Shown: piece after piece, positions 1 to 8,390 of the stretch
Layout: every line of letters starts with the position of its first letter
Position numbering within the stretch: position 1 is the stretch's first letter
Assembly: GCF_051668705.1 (NCBI RefSeq)
Contig: NZ_CP196351.1
Span: 868,001-932,000, forward strand
DNA length: 64,000 bases
Direction: 5' to 3'
From: Alterisphingorhabdus sp051668705
GTDB taxonomy: Bacteria > Pseudomonadota > Alphaproteobacteria > Sphingomonadales > Sphingomonadaceae
Program-made: the position numbers and the translations under genes
The notes under the pieces: model-generated
What the model saw: the letters and a program-made list of their open reading frames with translations, nothing else
Database searches by the model: none
Told to the model about the DNA's origin: nothing

Positions 1-471
1 AAAGGACTATTAAGCGCACCGGAACCCACCATTATGTCTGGTGAGGATTGTCTGGGCTGCGAAGGCAATCGCACAGGTGTGACCTTAGGCGCACGAGCCG
101 ATATTCAGGCTGGTAAAAATGGTTCGGCTACATGTGATGCCAAGCTGAGTTACGATGCAAAATGGGCAACCCGTATGCCCCCTGCGATGAAGGTGTATCC
201 GCGTTCCGTGGTTAAAGAGGCTGCGGGCGTCGATGGTAGCTGCAATATCCGTGCTGTGACATTTACCACAAAAGTGGCGATAAAAGACGTTGCTGATTAT
301 TATTATACCCGCGCGCGCAACAACAAATATTCTGCTGAATATCAATTGCGTGATGGTGAGCATACGCTTGGTGGTGCGCGTGACAGCGATGATGCCGCGT
401 TTGTTATCTTTATGCGCCAGCTTGGCAACGGGCTTACAGAAGTTGATATTGTTGCCAATAAAGGCCGTTAG
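1..471 (+). CDS. Hypothetical (probably secreted) protein, 5'-truncated
   Basis: The reading frame is open from the first base of the window to the TAA at 469-471, so the start lies outside and 156 residues are visible. An internal ATG at 34 exists but has no ribosome binding site and is probably not the start. The visible part has three cysteines in its first 50 residues (DCLGC and ATC) and another in GSCNIRAVTF. It ends in a compact alpha/beta-looking stretch with the YYYTRARNNKYSAEY segment. I do not recognise a named family. The look is that of small exported sphingomonad proteins, but the signal peptide cannot be checked. It converges with the mechanosensitive channel gene 32 bases away. 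Confidence 0.6.
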   Translation, partial: KGLLSAPEPTIMSGEDCLGCEGNRTGVTLGARADIQAGKNGSATCDAKLSYDAKWATRMPPAMKVYPRSVVKEAAGVDGSCNIRAVTFTTKVAIKDVADYYYTRARNNKYSAEYQLRDGEHTLGGARDSDDAAFVIFMRQLGNGLTEVDIVANKGR

Positions 472-503
472 TCACTAAGAGCTATTAGCGCTTCAAATAA
501 AAC

Positions 504-1826
504 TTACTCAGCGTCATCATTTTGGCTGGCTTTGATGCGTTTGGTCAGATCACCTGCGTCTGCCATCCCTTTGAGATGAAGATCACGCTGCGGGAAAGGT
601 ATTTCGATATCATGTTCCTGAAACAGGTCCCAGACGCGCATCATTACATCGGCACGAACATTGCCAACGCCTTCCTGCGGGTCGTTAATCCAAGCACGAA
701 TTTCAAAATTGACGCTATTATCTCCAAATTCGAGCATCCAAACTTTTGCAGCAGGGTTGCGTAATATGCGCGGACTTTCTTCGACCGCCTTATACAGCAA
801 TTTCTGTACCAGCCGCATATCGCTCTTATAGCTGACACCAATGGGTATTTTCATACGCACATCGTTGGATGAATAGGACCAGTTTTCGACCTCTTTGGTC
901 ATCAGATCCTCATTTGGGATCAAATGCTCTTTACCATCACGGGTCAGAACGGAAACGGCGCGAACGCCGATTTTGTTGACCCAGCCAAAACTGTCACCCA
1001 CCACAATGATGTCGCCCGGCTTAATAGACCGGTCCATCAACAGGATGATGCCGGCAAACAGATTACCAATGGTCTTTTGCAGACCAAAGCCTACCGCCAA
1101 GCCGAAGGCACCAGAGAAAAAGCTGAGCGCTGTCAGGTCAATGCCCAGTAAATCCATACCGATAAAGAAGGCGGCGATGACCAGAACGATCGTCGCTATC
1201 TTTTGGATTAACAGTTTTTGCCCGGCATCAAATTGGGTGGTGTTATTGATACTGTGCGTGATTACACGGCTCGCTAAGCGAACGATAGCAACCAAGATGG
1301 AAAATGTGAGCAAGATGGTGGTGATGGAAAGCAGCGAGATGCGACGCTCACCAACATCAAAGCCGACACGGTCCAGCGCCGTGGTCAATCCTGTGATACC
1401 ATCAATAAAACTGGTAGCTATAGAGAAAAAGATGATCAAGCCCAGCAGCGTGCCCAGCCAGTTGGGCAACCTTATGCCGCGGACGAAATCATTTACCAAC
1501 AAACCGGTGCTGATTGCCAATGTCAGGCTTAGAATGACTTCCGCTATAAGGCTCCAGCCATGCAGATAGAGGAGTGTCGCGACCAGACTGGCCTCTATGG
1601 TCCGCCGCACCATGTCGCGAATGCGATTGCGCGCTATCTCGCTTTCATATCCCGCACGCGCTTCCCACAGGGCCGCTAGCTTAGGGCCCAATGTGCGGCT
1701 CAGCATCCAACCCATGGTGATTGCCAAGATGGTAAGGCCGGCCGCAATTCCAGCCTCGGTATATTGCAATTGGCGAGGAGTCTCGCCCATCAAATCCTGA
1801 AAACGTGAGATATAGCCAGCAATCAT
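504..1826 (-). CDS. Mechanosensitive ion channel, MscS family
   Basis: Inner-membrane channel of 440 residues that should open on osmotic downshock to release solutes. Hydrophobic segments lie at about 27-45, 80-112, 124-141, 163-190 and 208-226. The glycine/alanine-rich pore helix follows at 233-265 (FSGAFGLAVGFGLQKTIGN). After it comes the beta domain, with GDIIVVGD at 271-278 and the HLIPN motif at 301-305, then the cytoplasmic alpha/beta vestibule. It is longer than E. coli MscS because of extra N-terminal membrane helices, as in many MscS-like proteins. Its ATG overlaps the metC stop by 4 bases (ATGA at 1823-1826), so the two genes are likely translated together from a promoter upstream of metC. 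The functional link to metC is not obvious. Confidence 0.93.
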   Translation of the reverse strand: MIAGYISRFQDLMGETPRQLQYTEAGIAAGLTILAITMGWMLSRTLGPKLAALWEARAGYESEIARNRIRDMVRRTIEASLVATLLYLHGWSLIAEVILSLTLAISTGLLVNDFVRGIRLPNWLGTLLGLIIFFSIATSFIDGITGLTTALDRVGFDVGERRISLLSITTILLTFSILVAIVRLASRVITHSINNTTQFDAGQKLLIQKIATIVLVIAAFFIGMDLLGIDLTALSFFSGAFGLAVGFGLQKTIGNLFAGIILLMDRSIKPGDIIVVGDSFGWVNKIGVRAVSVLTRDGKEHLIPNEDLMTKEVENWSYSSNDVRMKIPIGVSYKSDMRLVQKLLYKAVEESPRILRNPAAKVWMLEFGDNSVNFEIRAWINDPQEGVGNVRADVMMRVWDLFQEHDIEIPFPQRDLHLKGMADAGDLTKRIKASQNDDAE

Positions 1827-3046
1827 AACGCCAGCCTAAACGCTTCCAATCCTTTGGCAAGGTCCGCTTGCAAATCAGATGGGTCTTCAAGCCCGATATT
1901 AAGCCGGACGACGTGGCGATCCTCAGGCGAATCCCCCTCGCGCGGCCATGGCGTGGCGCTACGGTTAGGGGCGGGGTCAACCGGCAGAGCCAGACTCTCA
2001 AAGCCGCCCCAGCTATACCCAATGCCGAACAGCTCTAATGCATCGATCAGAGCATTACGTGCTGCAGCGCTGCCACCTTTCATGACAAAGGAGAATAGCC
2101 CTGATGAGCCGGTAAAATCGCGCTTCCAAATATCATGGCCGGGGCAGGAGGGCAGAGCTGGGTGCAATACCCGCGCAACGTCATCCTGTGTAGCAAGCCA
2201 TTGTGCGATGGATAACGCACTTTTCTGGTGCTGTTTTAACCGTACATCTAATGTGCGTAGGCCGCGCGATGCCAGATAAGCATCATCGGGCGAAACCACA
2301 TGCCCCAATTGCTGTGCGGTTCTGCGCAATTTGCGATAATATTTCTCGCCAGCTGTGGCCGCGCCCAACATGACATCACTATGCCCGACAATATATTTGG
2401 TGCAGGCGTTCATGACCACGTCCACACCTTTTTCCAGCGCGGTATAAAAATGTGATGTTGCCCATGTATTGTCCAGCAAAGTCACAATATTCGGGTTTTT
2501 GGATTTCGCTGCGGCGCATATGGCCGAAATATCCTGCACTTCAAAGGTAAGACTGCCGGGTGTCTCCATCCATATGGCGCGGGTCTTATCGCAGATGAGT
2601 TCGGCAATATCGCTGCCCATCATCGGGTCAAAATAACGCGTGGTAACGCCAAGTGTCTTGAGAAGATTGTCGGCCATGGAGCGGCTGGGGTCATAGCTAT
2701 TATCGCTCATCAGCAATATATCGCCCGGCTTCAGCACCGCCAGCAAAGAGCCGGCAATAGCGGCCACACCGGAAGGATAAAGGATAGTGCCATGAGCGCC
2801 CGGTTCCATCTGGGTCAGCGCTTCAGCCAATGACCATTGGGTAGGGGAGCCTCGCCGCCCATAGAAGAAACGGCCATCTTCATTTGTTTTGGGGCCAGCC
2901 TGTAAATCGGCACAACTGTCATAAAGATGCGTACTGGCGCGCCAAACAGGCGTGTTTACAACCTGGCCAGTCCATTCTTTCTTGCGCCCTGCATTGACCA
3001 CTTTGGTTGCTGGAGCACTGTTCTTTGATGTACCTGAATCAGCCAA
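1823..3046 (-). CDS. metC: Cystathionine beta-lyase
   Basis: Cytoplasmic PLP enzyme of the Cys/Met metabolism family. It cleaves cystathionine to homocysteine, ammonia and pyruvate in methionine synthesis. The protein has 407 residues, typical for the family. The PLP-binding lysine is K217 in ACTKYIVGHSD, the ring-binding aspartate is D192 in LLDNTWA, and the phosphate-binding Y62/R64 pair sits in FYGRRGSPT, a signature of the beta-lyase branch. The similar gamma-lyases and gamma-synthases differ in motif detail, and the spacing with FYxRxxxPT and GHSD favours MetC. It is the first gene of a two-gene unit with the MscS channel (4-base overlap). The next gene upstream is a sulfurtransferase, also sulfur-related, but separated by a 96-base repeat-bearing gap. 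Confidence 0.92.
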   Translation of the reverse strand: MADSGTSKNSAPATKVVNAGRKKEWTGQVVNTPVWRASTHLYDSCADLQAGPKTNEDGRFFYGRRGSPTQWSLAEALTQMEPGAHGTILYPSGVAAIAGSLLAVLKPGDILLMSDNSYDPSRSMADNLLKTLGVTTRYFDPMMGSDIAELICDKTRAIWMETPGSLTFEVQDISAICAAAKSKNPNIVTLLDNTWATSHFYTALEKGVDVVMNACTKYIVGHSDVMLGAATAGEKYYRKLRRTAQQLGHVVSPDDAYLASRGLRTLDVRLKQHQKSALSIAQWLATQDDVARVLHPALPSCPGHDIWKRDFTGSSGLFSFVMKGGSAAARNALIDALELFGIGYSWGGFESLALPVDPAPNRSATPWPREGDSPEDRHVVRLNIGLEDPSDLQADLAKGLEAFRLAL

Positions 3047-3057
3047 TATTATTTTCC

Positions 3058-3127
3058 GCTAGGGCTGAACCTGTTAAAGCCCGTTTGTCAGTAAAGAGAA
3101 GCACCCTTTGACAGGCTCAGGGCTAAC
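3058..3127. repeat. REP-like inverted repeat between metC and sseA
   Basis: Two imperfectly complementary arms lie at 3058-3083 and 3101-3127. They match at about 18 of 26 positions and are separated by 17 bases. The right arm contains TTTGACAGGCTCAGGGCTAA, which resembles the short palindromic element related to CCTGAGCCTGTCGAAGGG that is dispersed in many sphingomonad genomes (from memory). The element can form a long hairpin in either transcript. It may help end sseA transcription or stabilise a 3' end. The mismatched arms suggest an old copy. Confidence 0.5.
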
Positions 3128-3142
3128 AGAAGCATGATACGG

Positions 3143-3979
3143 TCAGGCAGCAGCCTTTGGGGTATCGGCATCGGCGCCCCATTCGGCCCAACTGCCATCA
3201 TAAAGAGCAGCATCGGTTTTGCCGATAAGATGCATAGCGAAAATCAAGACTGTTGCTGTCATGCCAGAGCCGCAACTGGTGATAACAGGCTGGCCAAGGT
3301 CGACGCCTGCATCTGTGAACACAGCTTTCAGTTCGTCAGCAGACTTCCATGTTCCATCAGCATTGAAAAGGCTGGAATGCGGGATGTTTAGTGATCCGGG
3401 AATATGACCGGATGCGATGCCTGGGCGTGGGTCTTCTTCTGCACCGGAAAAACGTGCTGCCGGACGTGCATCGATAACCTGTTCGTCTTTGCTGTGTAGA
3501 TTGGCCAACAAATTGGCCTTAGTGCGCAGATTTTTATCATCCTGCCAAACAGTGAAATGACGGTGGCGCAATTGGGTCTTACCTTGCTCAATCGGGCGAC
3601 CTTCGGCTTTCCACTTGGCAATACCGCCATCCAATATGGCAACATCATGTGCGCCAAACATTGTCAGCATGAACCAAGCGCGGGCAGAGGATTTTAGAGG
3701 GCTATCATCATAAAGCACGATGCGGCTGCCATCACCTAAGCCCAAAGATTGCATACGGCTGGCAAATTTTTCTGCAGGCGGCAGGGTGTTTTCAATGGCG
3801 CTGTTGCTATCTACTAACTCGGCCAAATCCATGAATACTGCGCCAGGTATGTGCCCTGCTTCATATTCTGCGGCCGCATCACGGCCAGCATCTGGCAGAA
3901 ATTTACTGGCATCGATAATTCGCAAATCAGTAGCTTCCAATTCGCCTGCAAGCCATTCTGTAGTAACGAGCGATTCCAT
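3143..3979 (-). CDS. sseA: 3-Mercaptopyruvate sulfurtransferase (tandem rhodanese)
   Basis: Moves sulfur from 3-mercaptopyruvate or thiosulfate to thiol or cyanide acceptors. Two rhodanese domains are visible, at about 5-125 and 150-270. The first is inactive (no cysteine in its active-site loop). The second has catalytic C236 in the loop CGSGMTA, which is close to the CGSGVTA loop typical of mercaptopyruvate sulfurtransferases rather than CRxGxR of thiosulfate enzymes. Start chosen at 3979 because AGGAGA stands 7 bases before this ATG; an in-frame ATG 30 bases upstream (4009) has no such site. The product is 278 residues, normal for the family. It lies in the same direction as metC and mscS but is separated by a repeat element. 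Confidence 0.92.
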   Translation of the reverse strand: MESLVTTEWLAGELEATDLRIIDASKFLPDAGRDAAAEYEAGHIPGAVFMDLAELVDSNSAIENTLPPAEKFASRMQSLGLGDGSRIVLYDDSPLKSSARAWFMLTMFGAHDVAILDGGIAKWKAEGRPIEQGKTQLRHRHFTVWQDDKNLRTKANLLANLHSKDEQVIDARPAARFSGAEEDPRPGIASGHIPGSLNIPHSSLFNADGTWKSADELKAVFTDAGVDLGQPVITSCGSGMTATVLIFAMHLIGKTDAALYDGSWAEWGADADTPKAAA

Positions 3980-4160
3980 GGTTTTCTCCTGCCAGGATAA
4001 TGATTTCATTGCATTTTGAAGTCTGATTCAAAAACGTTGTGAATCCGAACCAGTTAATAGCTATATTCATAGCCACAGGTTAGGTGTATTAAAACCCTCA
4101 GATAGCAAATGGTTCCAAAAGTTGCACATTTTGCAAATCAAATTGCAATATGTATCAAAT

Positions 4161-5702
4161 TTACAACGAATTCAAAAAGTTGTTTGCGCGTTTGCGCAAC
4201 AATTGTTGTTCATCTTCATCCTTTTTGTCCCAATTGCGATAGGGCATAGCAAGGCGCGGATTGCCTTTTAGTGTATCGATATTGCGATCAAGAAAGTCCC
4301 AATACAGCGCGTTGAAGGGGCAGCTATCATCATCGGTGCGGGTCTTCACATTGTAACGACAATGTCCGCAATAATCACTCATCCGGTTAATATAGGCGCC
4401 ACTAGAGGCGTAGGGTTTGCTCGCCAATATCCCGCCATCGGCATATTGGCTCATGCCCACGACATTGGGTGCTTCCACCCATTCATAAGCATCGACATAA
4501 ACTTCCAAATACCATTGATGCACCTGATGGGGGTCAACACCTACCAGCATGGCGAAATTGCCGGTAATCATAAGCCTTTGAATATGATGGGCATAACCAT
4601 GGTCCAGCGTCTGGCCTATCGCTTGTGACACACAGTGCATATCGGTGTCGCCAGTATAATAAAAATCGGGCAAGTCGCGCTGCGCATTTAAATGGTTGCG
4701 CCGTGTATAGTCCGGGCCTTCCCGCCAATAAATCCCGCGCACATATTCGCGCCAACCGATTATCTGACGGATAAAGCCCTCGGCAGCGTTTAGCGGAGCT
4801 TTACCGTCGCGGTAACGCGCTTCAACATCACGGCACAGATCAACCGGGTCCAGCAGGCCAAGATTGATGTAGGGCGACAATATGGAGTGCCATAGAAAAG
4901 GCGCATCCGTGACCATAGCGTCTTGATAATCGCCAAAATCGGCCAGTGCATTGTCCAGGAAATTACGCTTTTGCCGCATCGCCTCTTCATGCGTCACGGC
5001 AAAATGAAAATTATCCAGCGTGCCGGGATGATCAGCAAAATTCTCTTCGACCAAAGACAATATTTGCTGGGTTATGTCATCTGCCTGAAAGCGGATTGGC
5101 CTCGGCGTTAACAGATCGCCGCCATCACCGATTGGGGGCGGCTTGCGATTTTCGTTGTCATAATTCCATTTTCCGCCCTCTGGCTTGCCATCATCATCCA
5201 ATAAGATGCCTGTCTTGCGGCGCATTTCACGATAGAAAAATTCCATGCGCAGCTGCTTCTTGCCCTCTGCCCAATTGGCAAATTCATCATGGCTACACAA
5301 AAACCTGTCATCAGGGCAGATGGTGACCTTTTGGTCAAAGCGCTCGCCCCAATTCTCCATTTCGGCCATGACACGCCATTCTCCGGCCTCGGTTACGCGA
5401 ATATTGTCAATATCGTATCGCTCCAGCGCGCGGGCAATTTCACCAGTAAAACTGCCGCTATTGCCTTCATCTTTCAGCTTCACATAGTCGACCTGCCATC
5501 CACGCTCGCACAATGCATCTGCATGGTGACGCATAGCGGACAATATTAATGCAATTTTGGCTTTATGGTGCCGCACATAGCTGGTCTCGTCTGCCAGCTC
5601 CATCATCAGGATGATACAATTGTCAGGGTCTTGGTCGGCCAGAGAACTAATCGATAAGAACAATTGATCGCCCAAAAGGGGGATGAGAGTTTTTGCAGGC
5701 AT
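4161..5702 (-). CDS. Cryptochrome/photolyase, FeS bacterial (PhrB-type) family
   Basis: Flavoprotein of the FeS-BCP family, whose characterised member PhrB of Agrobacterium repairs (6-4) UV photoproducts. The N-terminal Rossmann domain starts LIPLLGDQL, and the C-terminal domain is helical and FAD-binding. Four cysteines at C357, C445, C448 (CGHC) and C461 (DSCPFN) reproduce the spacing recalled for the 4Fe-4S ligands of PhrB, each shifted by +7. The motif DPHQVHQWYLEVYVDAYEW is typical of this branch. The start at 5702 (MPAKTLIPLLGDQL) fits the family N-terminus; an ATG at 5771 would add 23 residues of unlikely sequence. The length of 513 residues is normal. It is divergent from queF. Either a photolyase or a photosensory cryptochrome role is possible. 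Confidence 0.92.
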   Translation of the reverse strand: MPAKTLIPLLGDQLFLSISSLADQDPDNCIILMMELADETSYVRHHKAKIALILSAMRHHADALCERGWQVDYVKLKDEGNSGSFTGEIARALERYDIDNIRVTEAGEWRVMAEMENWGERFDQKVTICPDDRFLCSHDEFANWAEGKKQLRMEFFYREMRRKTGILLDDDGKPEGGKWNYDNENRKPPPIGDGGDLLTPRPIRFQADDITQQILSLVEENFADHPGTLDNFHFAVTHEEAMRQKRNFLDNALADFGDYQDAMVTDAPFLWHSILSPYINLGLLDPVDLCRDVEARYRDGKAPLNAAEGFIRQIIGWREYVRGIYWREGPDYTRRNHLNAQRDLPDFYYTGDTDMHCVSQAIGQTLDHGYAHHIQRLMITGNFAMLVGVDPHQVHQWYLEVYVDAYEWVEAPNVVGMSQYADGGILASKPYASSGAYINRMSDYCGHCRYNVKTRTDDDSCPFNALYWDFLDRNIDTLKGNPRLAMPYRNWDKKDEDEQQLLRKRANNFLNSL

Positions 5703-5855
5703 TTGGGTCTCAATATGGTGGCGATAAATGATGATGCGATAAATTACACGGGCGATAACAATATGCGCCATTAACGGTCCGGTCCGCTATTATATCCCCG
5801 TGCATGAGAATATTGCAGTGATGACAGCGCGGCTGATGCTGTTTATGGGGAGGGA

Positions 5856-6353
5856 ATGACCAAAGAAAATGACAATAACCGCTCTCAATCACCCGGTTCG
5901 CGCCAAGCGACACCGCAGTTTTTGGGGCAAGACAGTGCTTTGCCACAAGCGCCTGAAGATGCAGTGCTGGACTATGTGCCCAATCCGCGGCCAGGCTCTC
6001 TCTATCTTGTTCGCTTTGCAGCTCCGGAATTTACTTCGCTGTGCCCAGTTACTGCGCAGCCCGATTTTGCGCATCTGGTCATCGATTATGCGCCGGATAA
6101 AACGATTGTTGAATCCAAATCGCTCAAGCTGTTCTTTGGCAGCTTTCGCAACCATCAGGCTTTTCATGAAGATTGCACGGTCGGTATTGGCCAAAGACTG
6201 TTTGATGAAATGAAACCAAAGTGGCTGCGTATTGGTGGCTATTGGTATCCGCGTGGCGGCATCCCTATCGATATTTTCTGGCAATCAAGTGCGCCGCCAG
6301 AGGGGTTGTGGTTGCCTGATCAGGGAGTGGCACCCTATCGCGGCCGAGGATAA
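5856..6353 (+). CDS. queF: NADPH-dependent 7-cyano-7-deazaguanine reductase
   Basis: Reduces preQ0 to preQ1 in queuosine biosynthesis; the product is a base later placed in the anticodon wobble position of certain tRNAs. It is the short, unimodular QueF (165 residues, homologous to the B. subtilis type). The thioimide-forming cysteine is C63 in TSLCPVTAQPDFA, with acid D70 seven residues later. The NADPH-binding signature ESKSLKLFFGSFR is at 86-98, followed by H104/E105 in FHED. A ribosome binding site GGGAGG precedes the ATG. An extra N-terminal tail of about 25 residues, rich in Gln/Ser/Pro, precedes the conserved fold. It stands alone, divergent from the photolyase. Confidence 0.95.
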   Translation: MTKENDNNRSQSPGSRQATPQFLGQDSALPQAPEDAVLDYVPNPRPGSLYLVRFAAPEFTSLCPVTAQPDFAHLVIDYAPDKTIVESKSLKLFFGSFRNHQAFHEDCTVGIGQRLFDEMKPKWLRIGGYWYPRGGIPIDIFWQSSAPPEGLWLPDQGVAPYRGRG

Positions 6354-6465
6354 TTCCTCCTCTAAGGATCAATATAGCTGCTAATCAACCATATGTTCTT
6401 CTCTTGATCTTTTTTTGTTCCATGCTATGAAAGTGGAACATTATGAGAATGAAGGGGAGATTCTT

Positions 6466-7461
6466 ATGAATATGGTTATGGCTCCAAAACCTGCAAATTG
6501 GCGCAGTTTTGATAGGTTTTCAGGCAATCAGACGGCGGTGTCGGTCGGTCTTGTCTGCGAATCTCCTGACATGGCGACTCTTATTACAGAAGATATCATC
6601 GCCGTTCACGGAACATCTGCGCCCAGCACGCCTCTATCTGCCCATATTGATATTGTTGGCATGGGTTGGGATGTGCTTGTTCTGCAATGTGATGAACATA
6701 GTCATATCGCGCAGCAATTGTTGGAAAAGCTGGCTCTACAACCTCTAATAAACCGGCCAGTGATTATTTTGCAGATCAGCATTGAGGCATTGGATGATAT
6801 TTTCCCAGTGGCCGAATCGCTGGAGGCGGATATTCTCATCGGTGATGTTCGCGCAGAGCGCATCGCTGCATTGCTCAGCACCAGAAGGCGCAGCAATCTG
6901 GCGGAACAGGATGAAGACACTGCCTTTATGTTGCGCCGCCTTACCGAACAGATGGATGGTTTCGCCAAGCAGTTGGAGCGTCTTTCATCATCTGGCAGCA
7001 CCGGAAGTAATGAAAGAGGACGGGCCAGCGATACGCGGCTTGCTAGCCCCAAAGATGGCTTTCGTGGTAAGAAAGATGATACCCCATGGTTGATAAATGA
7101 CGGCAAGACAGGTCATTTTTCCGCTAATGATGTCAGGCGAATTATATCCGCACGGCGCCGGCGGGATAATATTTTTGGCGATGATTTGTTTGCTGACCCA
7201 GCATGGGATATTTTGCTCGATCTTTATGCAGCCTTTCTGGAAGAGCGTCAGGTCGCGGTTTCCAGCCTGTGCATTGCGGCTGCCGTACCTCCGACAACAG
7301 CTCTGCGTTGGCTGAAATTGATGACCAAATCGGGCTGGTTGGAGCGAGAGGCCGACCCTATCGATCGCCGCCGCGTCTATATGCGTCTTTCGGCTAAGGC
7401 TCTAAAAACCATGCAAAGTTATCTTGATAATATTGCTTTAGATGACGCCTCACTCCTCTAA
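6466..7461 (+). CDS. Winged-helix (MarR-like) regulator with pseudo-receiver N-terminus
   Basis: Product of 331 residues. The start at 6466 is preceded by AAGGGGAG; an ATG at 6415 lacks such a site. Residues 24-138 alternate hydrophobic strands and helices (SVGLVCESPDMA, WDVLVLQCDE, NRPVIILQIS, ADILIGDVRAERIAALL). This looks like a receiver-like fold without a recognisable phospho-acceptor pocket. Residues 140-215 form a charged linker, and residues 222-325 form a winged helix-turn-helix with RRRRDNIFGDDLFADPAW, the helix SSLCIAAAVPPTTALRWL and the wing DRRRVYMRLS. The C-terminal domain is clearly paralogous to the protein at 17701-18345. Its targets are unknown. It may be read on its own, as tRNA-Val follows after 96 bases. 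Confidence 0.75.
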   Translation: MNMVMAPKPANWRSFDRFSGNQTAVSVGLVCESPDMATLITEDIIAVHGTSAPSTPLSAHIDIVGMGWDVLVLQCDEHSHIAQQLLEKLALQPLINRPVIILQISIEALDDIFPVAESLEADILIGDVRAERIAALLSTRRRSNLAEQDEDTAFMLRRLTEQMDGFAKQLERLSSSGSTGSNERGRASDTRLASPKDGFRGKKDDTPWLINDGKTGHFSANDVRRIISARRRRDNIFGDDLFADPAWDILLDLYAAFLEERQVAVSSLCIAAAVPPTTALRWLKLMTKSGWLEREADPIDRRRVYMRLSAKALKTMQSYLDNIALDDASLL

Positions 7462-7557
7462 GCCTAGCAGCATAAACACGAATAAATGTGGTTTGGGTAA
7501 AAACTGGTCTTGATTTTGTTGGCGGATGGCGTATTTAGCCGCTTCTCCAATGGAAAT

Positions 7558-7633
7558 GGGCGATTAGCTCAGTTGGTAGAGCATCTCGTTTACACCGAGA
7601 GGGTCGGCAGTTCGAGCCTGTCATCGCCCACCA
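7558..7633 (+). tRNA. tRNA-Val (anticodon TAC)
   Basis: A 76-base cloverleaf. The acceptor GGGCGAT (7558-7564) pairs with ATCGCCC (7623-7629), followed by discriminator A and an encoded CCA. The D arm is GCTCAGTTGGTAGAGC. The anticodon stem TCTCG/CGAGA encloses the loop TTTACAC, giving anticodon TAC. The T arm GGCAG/CTGTC encloses TTCGAGC. No intron is present. The TAC anticodon decodes valine GUA and, with wobble modification, other GUN codons. Confidence 0.97.
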
Positions 7634-7769
7634 TTTCCAAACCCCCTTATATCTTAAGTTTCGGCCCTTATCGTCAATCAGAACTGTCTTAGTCTCTATT
7701 GGCAGTGTACAGCGAATGGACAGCACACCATTGATCGGGTTTGTCTAGCACCTTTGGATAATTTATTGG

Positions 7770-8390
7770 TTATGAACCGGCCAATGTATCTTCCATCATG
7801 GCCGCAGCGCGCGGACCGTTCCAGTTCATTCCGCCCAACATGCGCCATACTTCTATGCCTTGCGAATCATATAAAATTGTCGTGGGCATGATTCCTGTAG
7901 CGAGAGCAAAGTTCAGACCATTTTCAGGGTCAATATAAGGTTTCAGCTTGGTAAATTCCGCCTTTTCAAAAAAGGGCAAAACCTTCGCATTGCCTTCCAG
8001 ATCTTGCGATACGACCAGAACATTTAACCGATCATCTTTTTCGGCCAGCGCATCAAGGGTCGGCATTTCCGCAACGCATGGCGCGCACCATGTTGCCCAT
8101 AGATTGACCAGCAAGGGCTTGCCCTTAAAATCAGCCAGCGACACTGCGCTGCCATCAGGCGCAGCAAAAACGGCCTCTGGGGCCGCTGTGCCACGCTTTG
8201 ATATATCCAATTTCCCACTAAATGCAGGGTGCGGTGGCGGACCGTCATCAGCAGCAACTGCGCTTTCGCTATTTGTGGCCACATCCGCATCTTGCCCTGT
8301 GTCAGAGGATTGCGTATCGCAGCTAGCAAGCATCAGTGCGGCCGCTGCGATAGACAGGACAGGCAAAGCAGAGGAAAATCGAGAAACCAT
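7770..8390 (-). CDS. TlpA-family thiol-disulfide lipoprotein
   Basis: Predicted periplasm-facing thioredoxin-fold lipoprotein of 206 residues. A lipoprotein signal ends in LASC with lipidated C24. An acidic linker spans about 25-65, and the redox motif WCAPC follows at 101-105. The cis-proline segment TGIMPTTILYD is present, as in thioredoxin-like reductases. Such TlpA/ResA-type proteins reduce disulfides in the envelope, often for cytochrome c maturation. The start is the ATG whose complement is at 8388-8390, with GGAG about nine bases upstream. A longer open frame continues upstream but is antisense to argH and not credible. The start codon overlaps that of argH on the other strand, so both 5' regions lie within the opposite gene. 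Confidence 0.92.
   Translation of the reverse strand: MVSRFSSALPVLSIAAAALMLASCDTQSSDTGQDADVATNSESAVAADDGPPPHPAFSGKLDISKRGTAAPEAVFAAPDGSAVSLADFKGKPLLVNLWATWCAPCVAEMPTLDALAEKDDRLNVLVVSQDLEGNAKVLPFFEKAEFTKLKPYIDPENGLNFALATGIMPTTILYDSQGIEVWRMLGGMNWNGPRAAAMMEDTLAGS

Noticed and set aside
895..1569. Long open frame on the plus strand inside the MscS gene
   Set aside because: It is antisense to a clear MscS protein, rich in Pro/Lys/Ser, lacks a ribosome binding site and resembles nothing; a codon-bias shadow.
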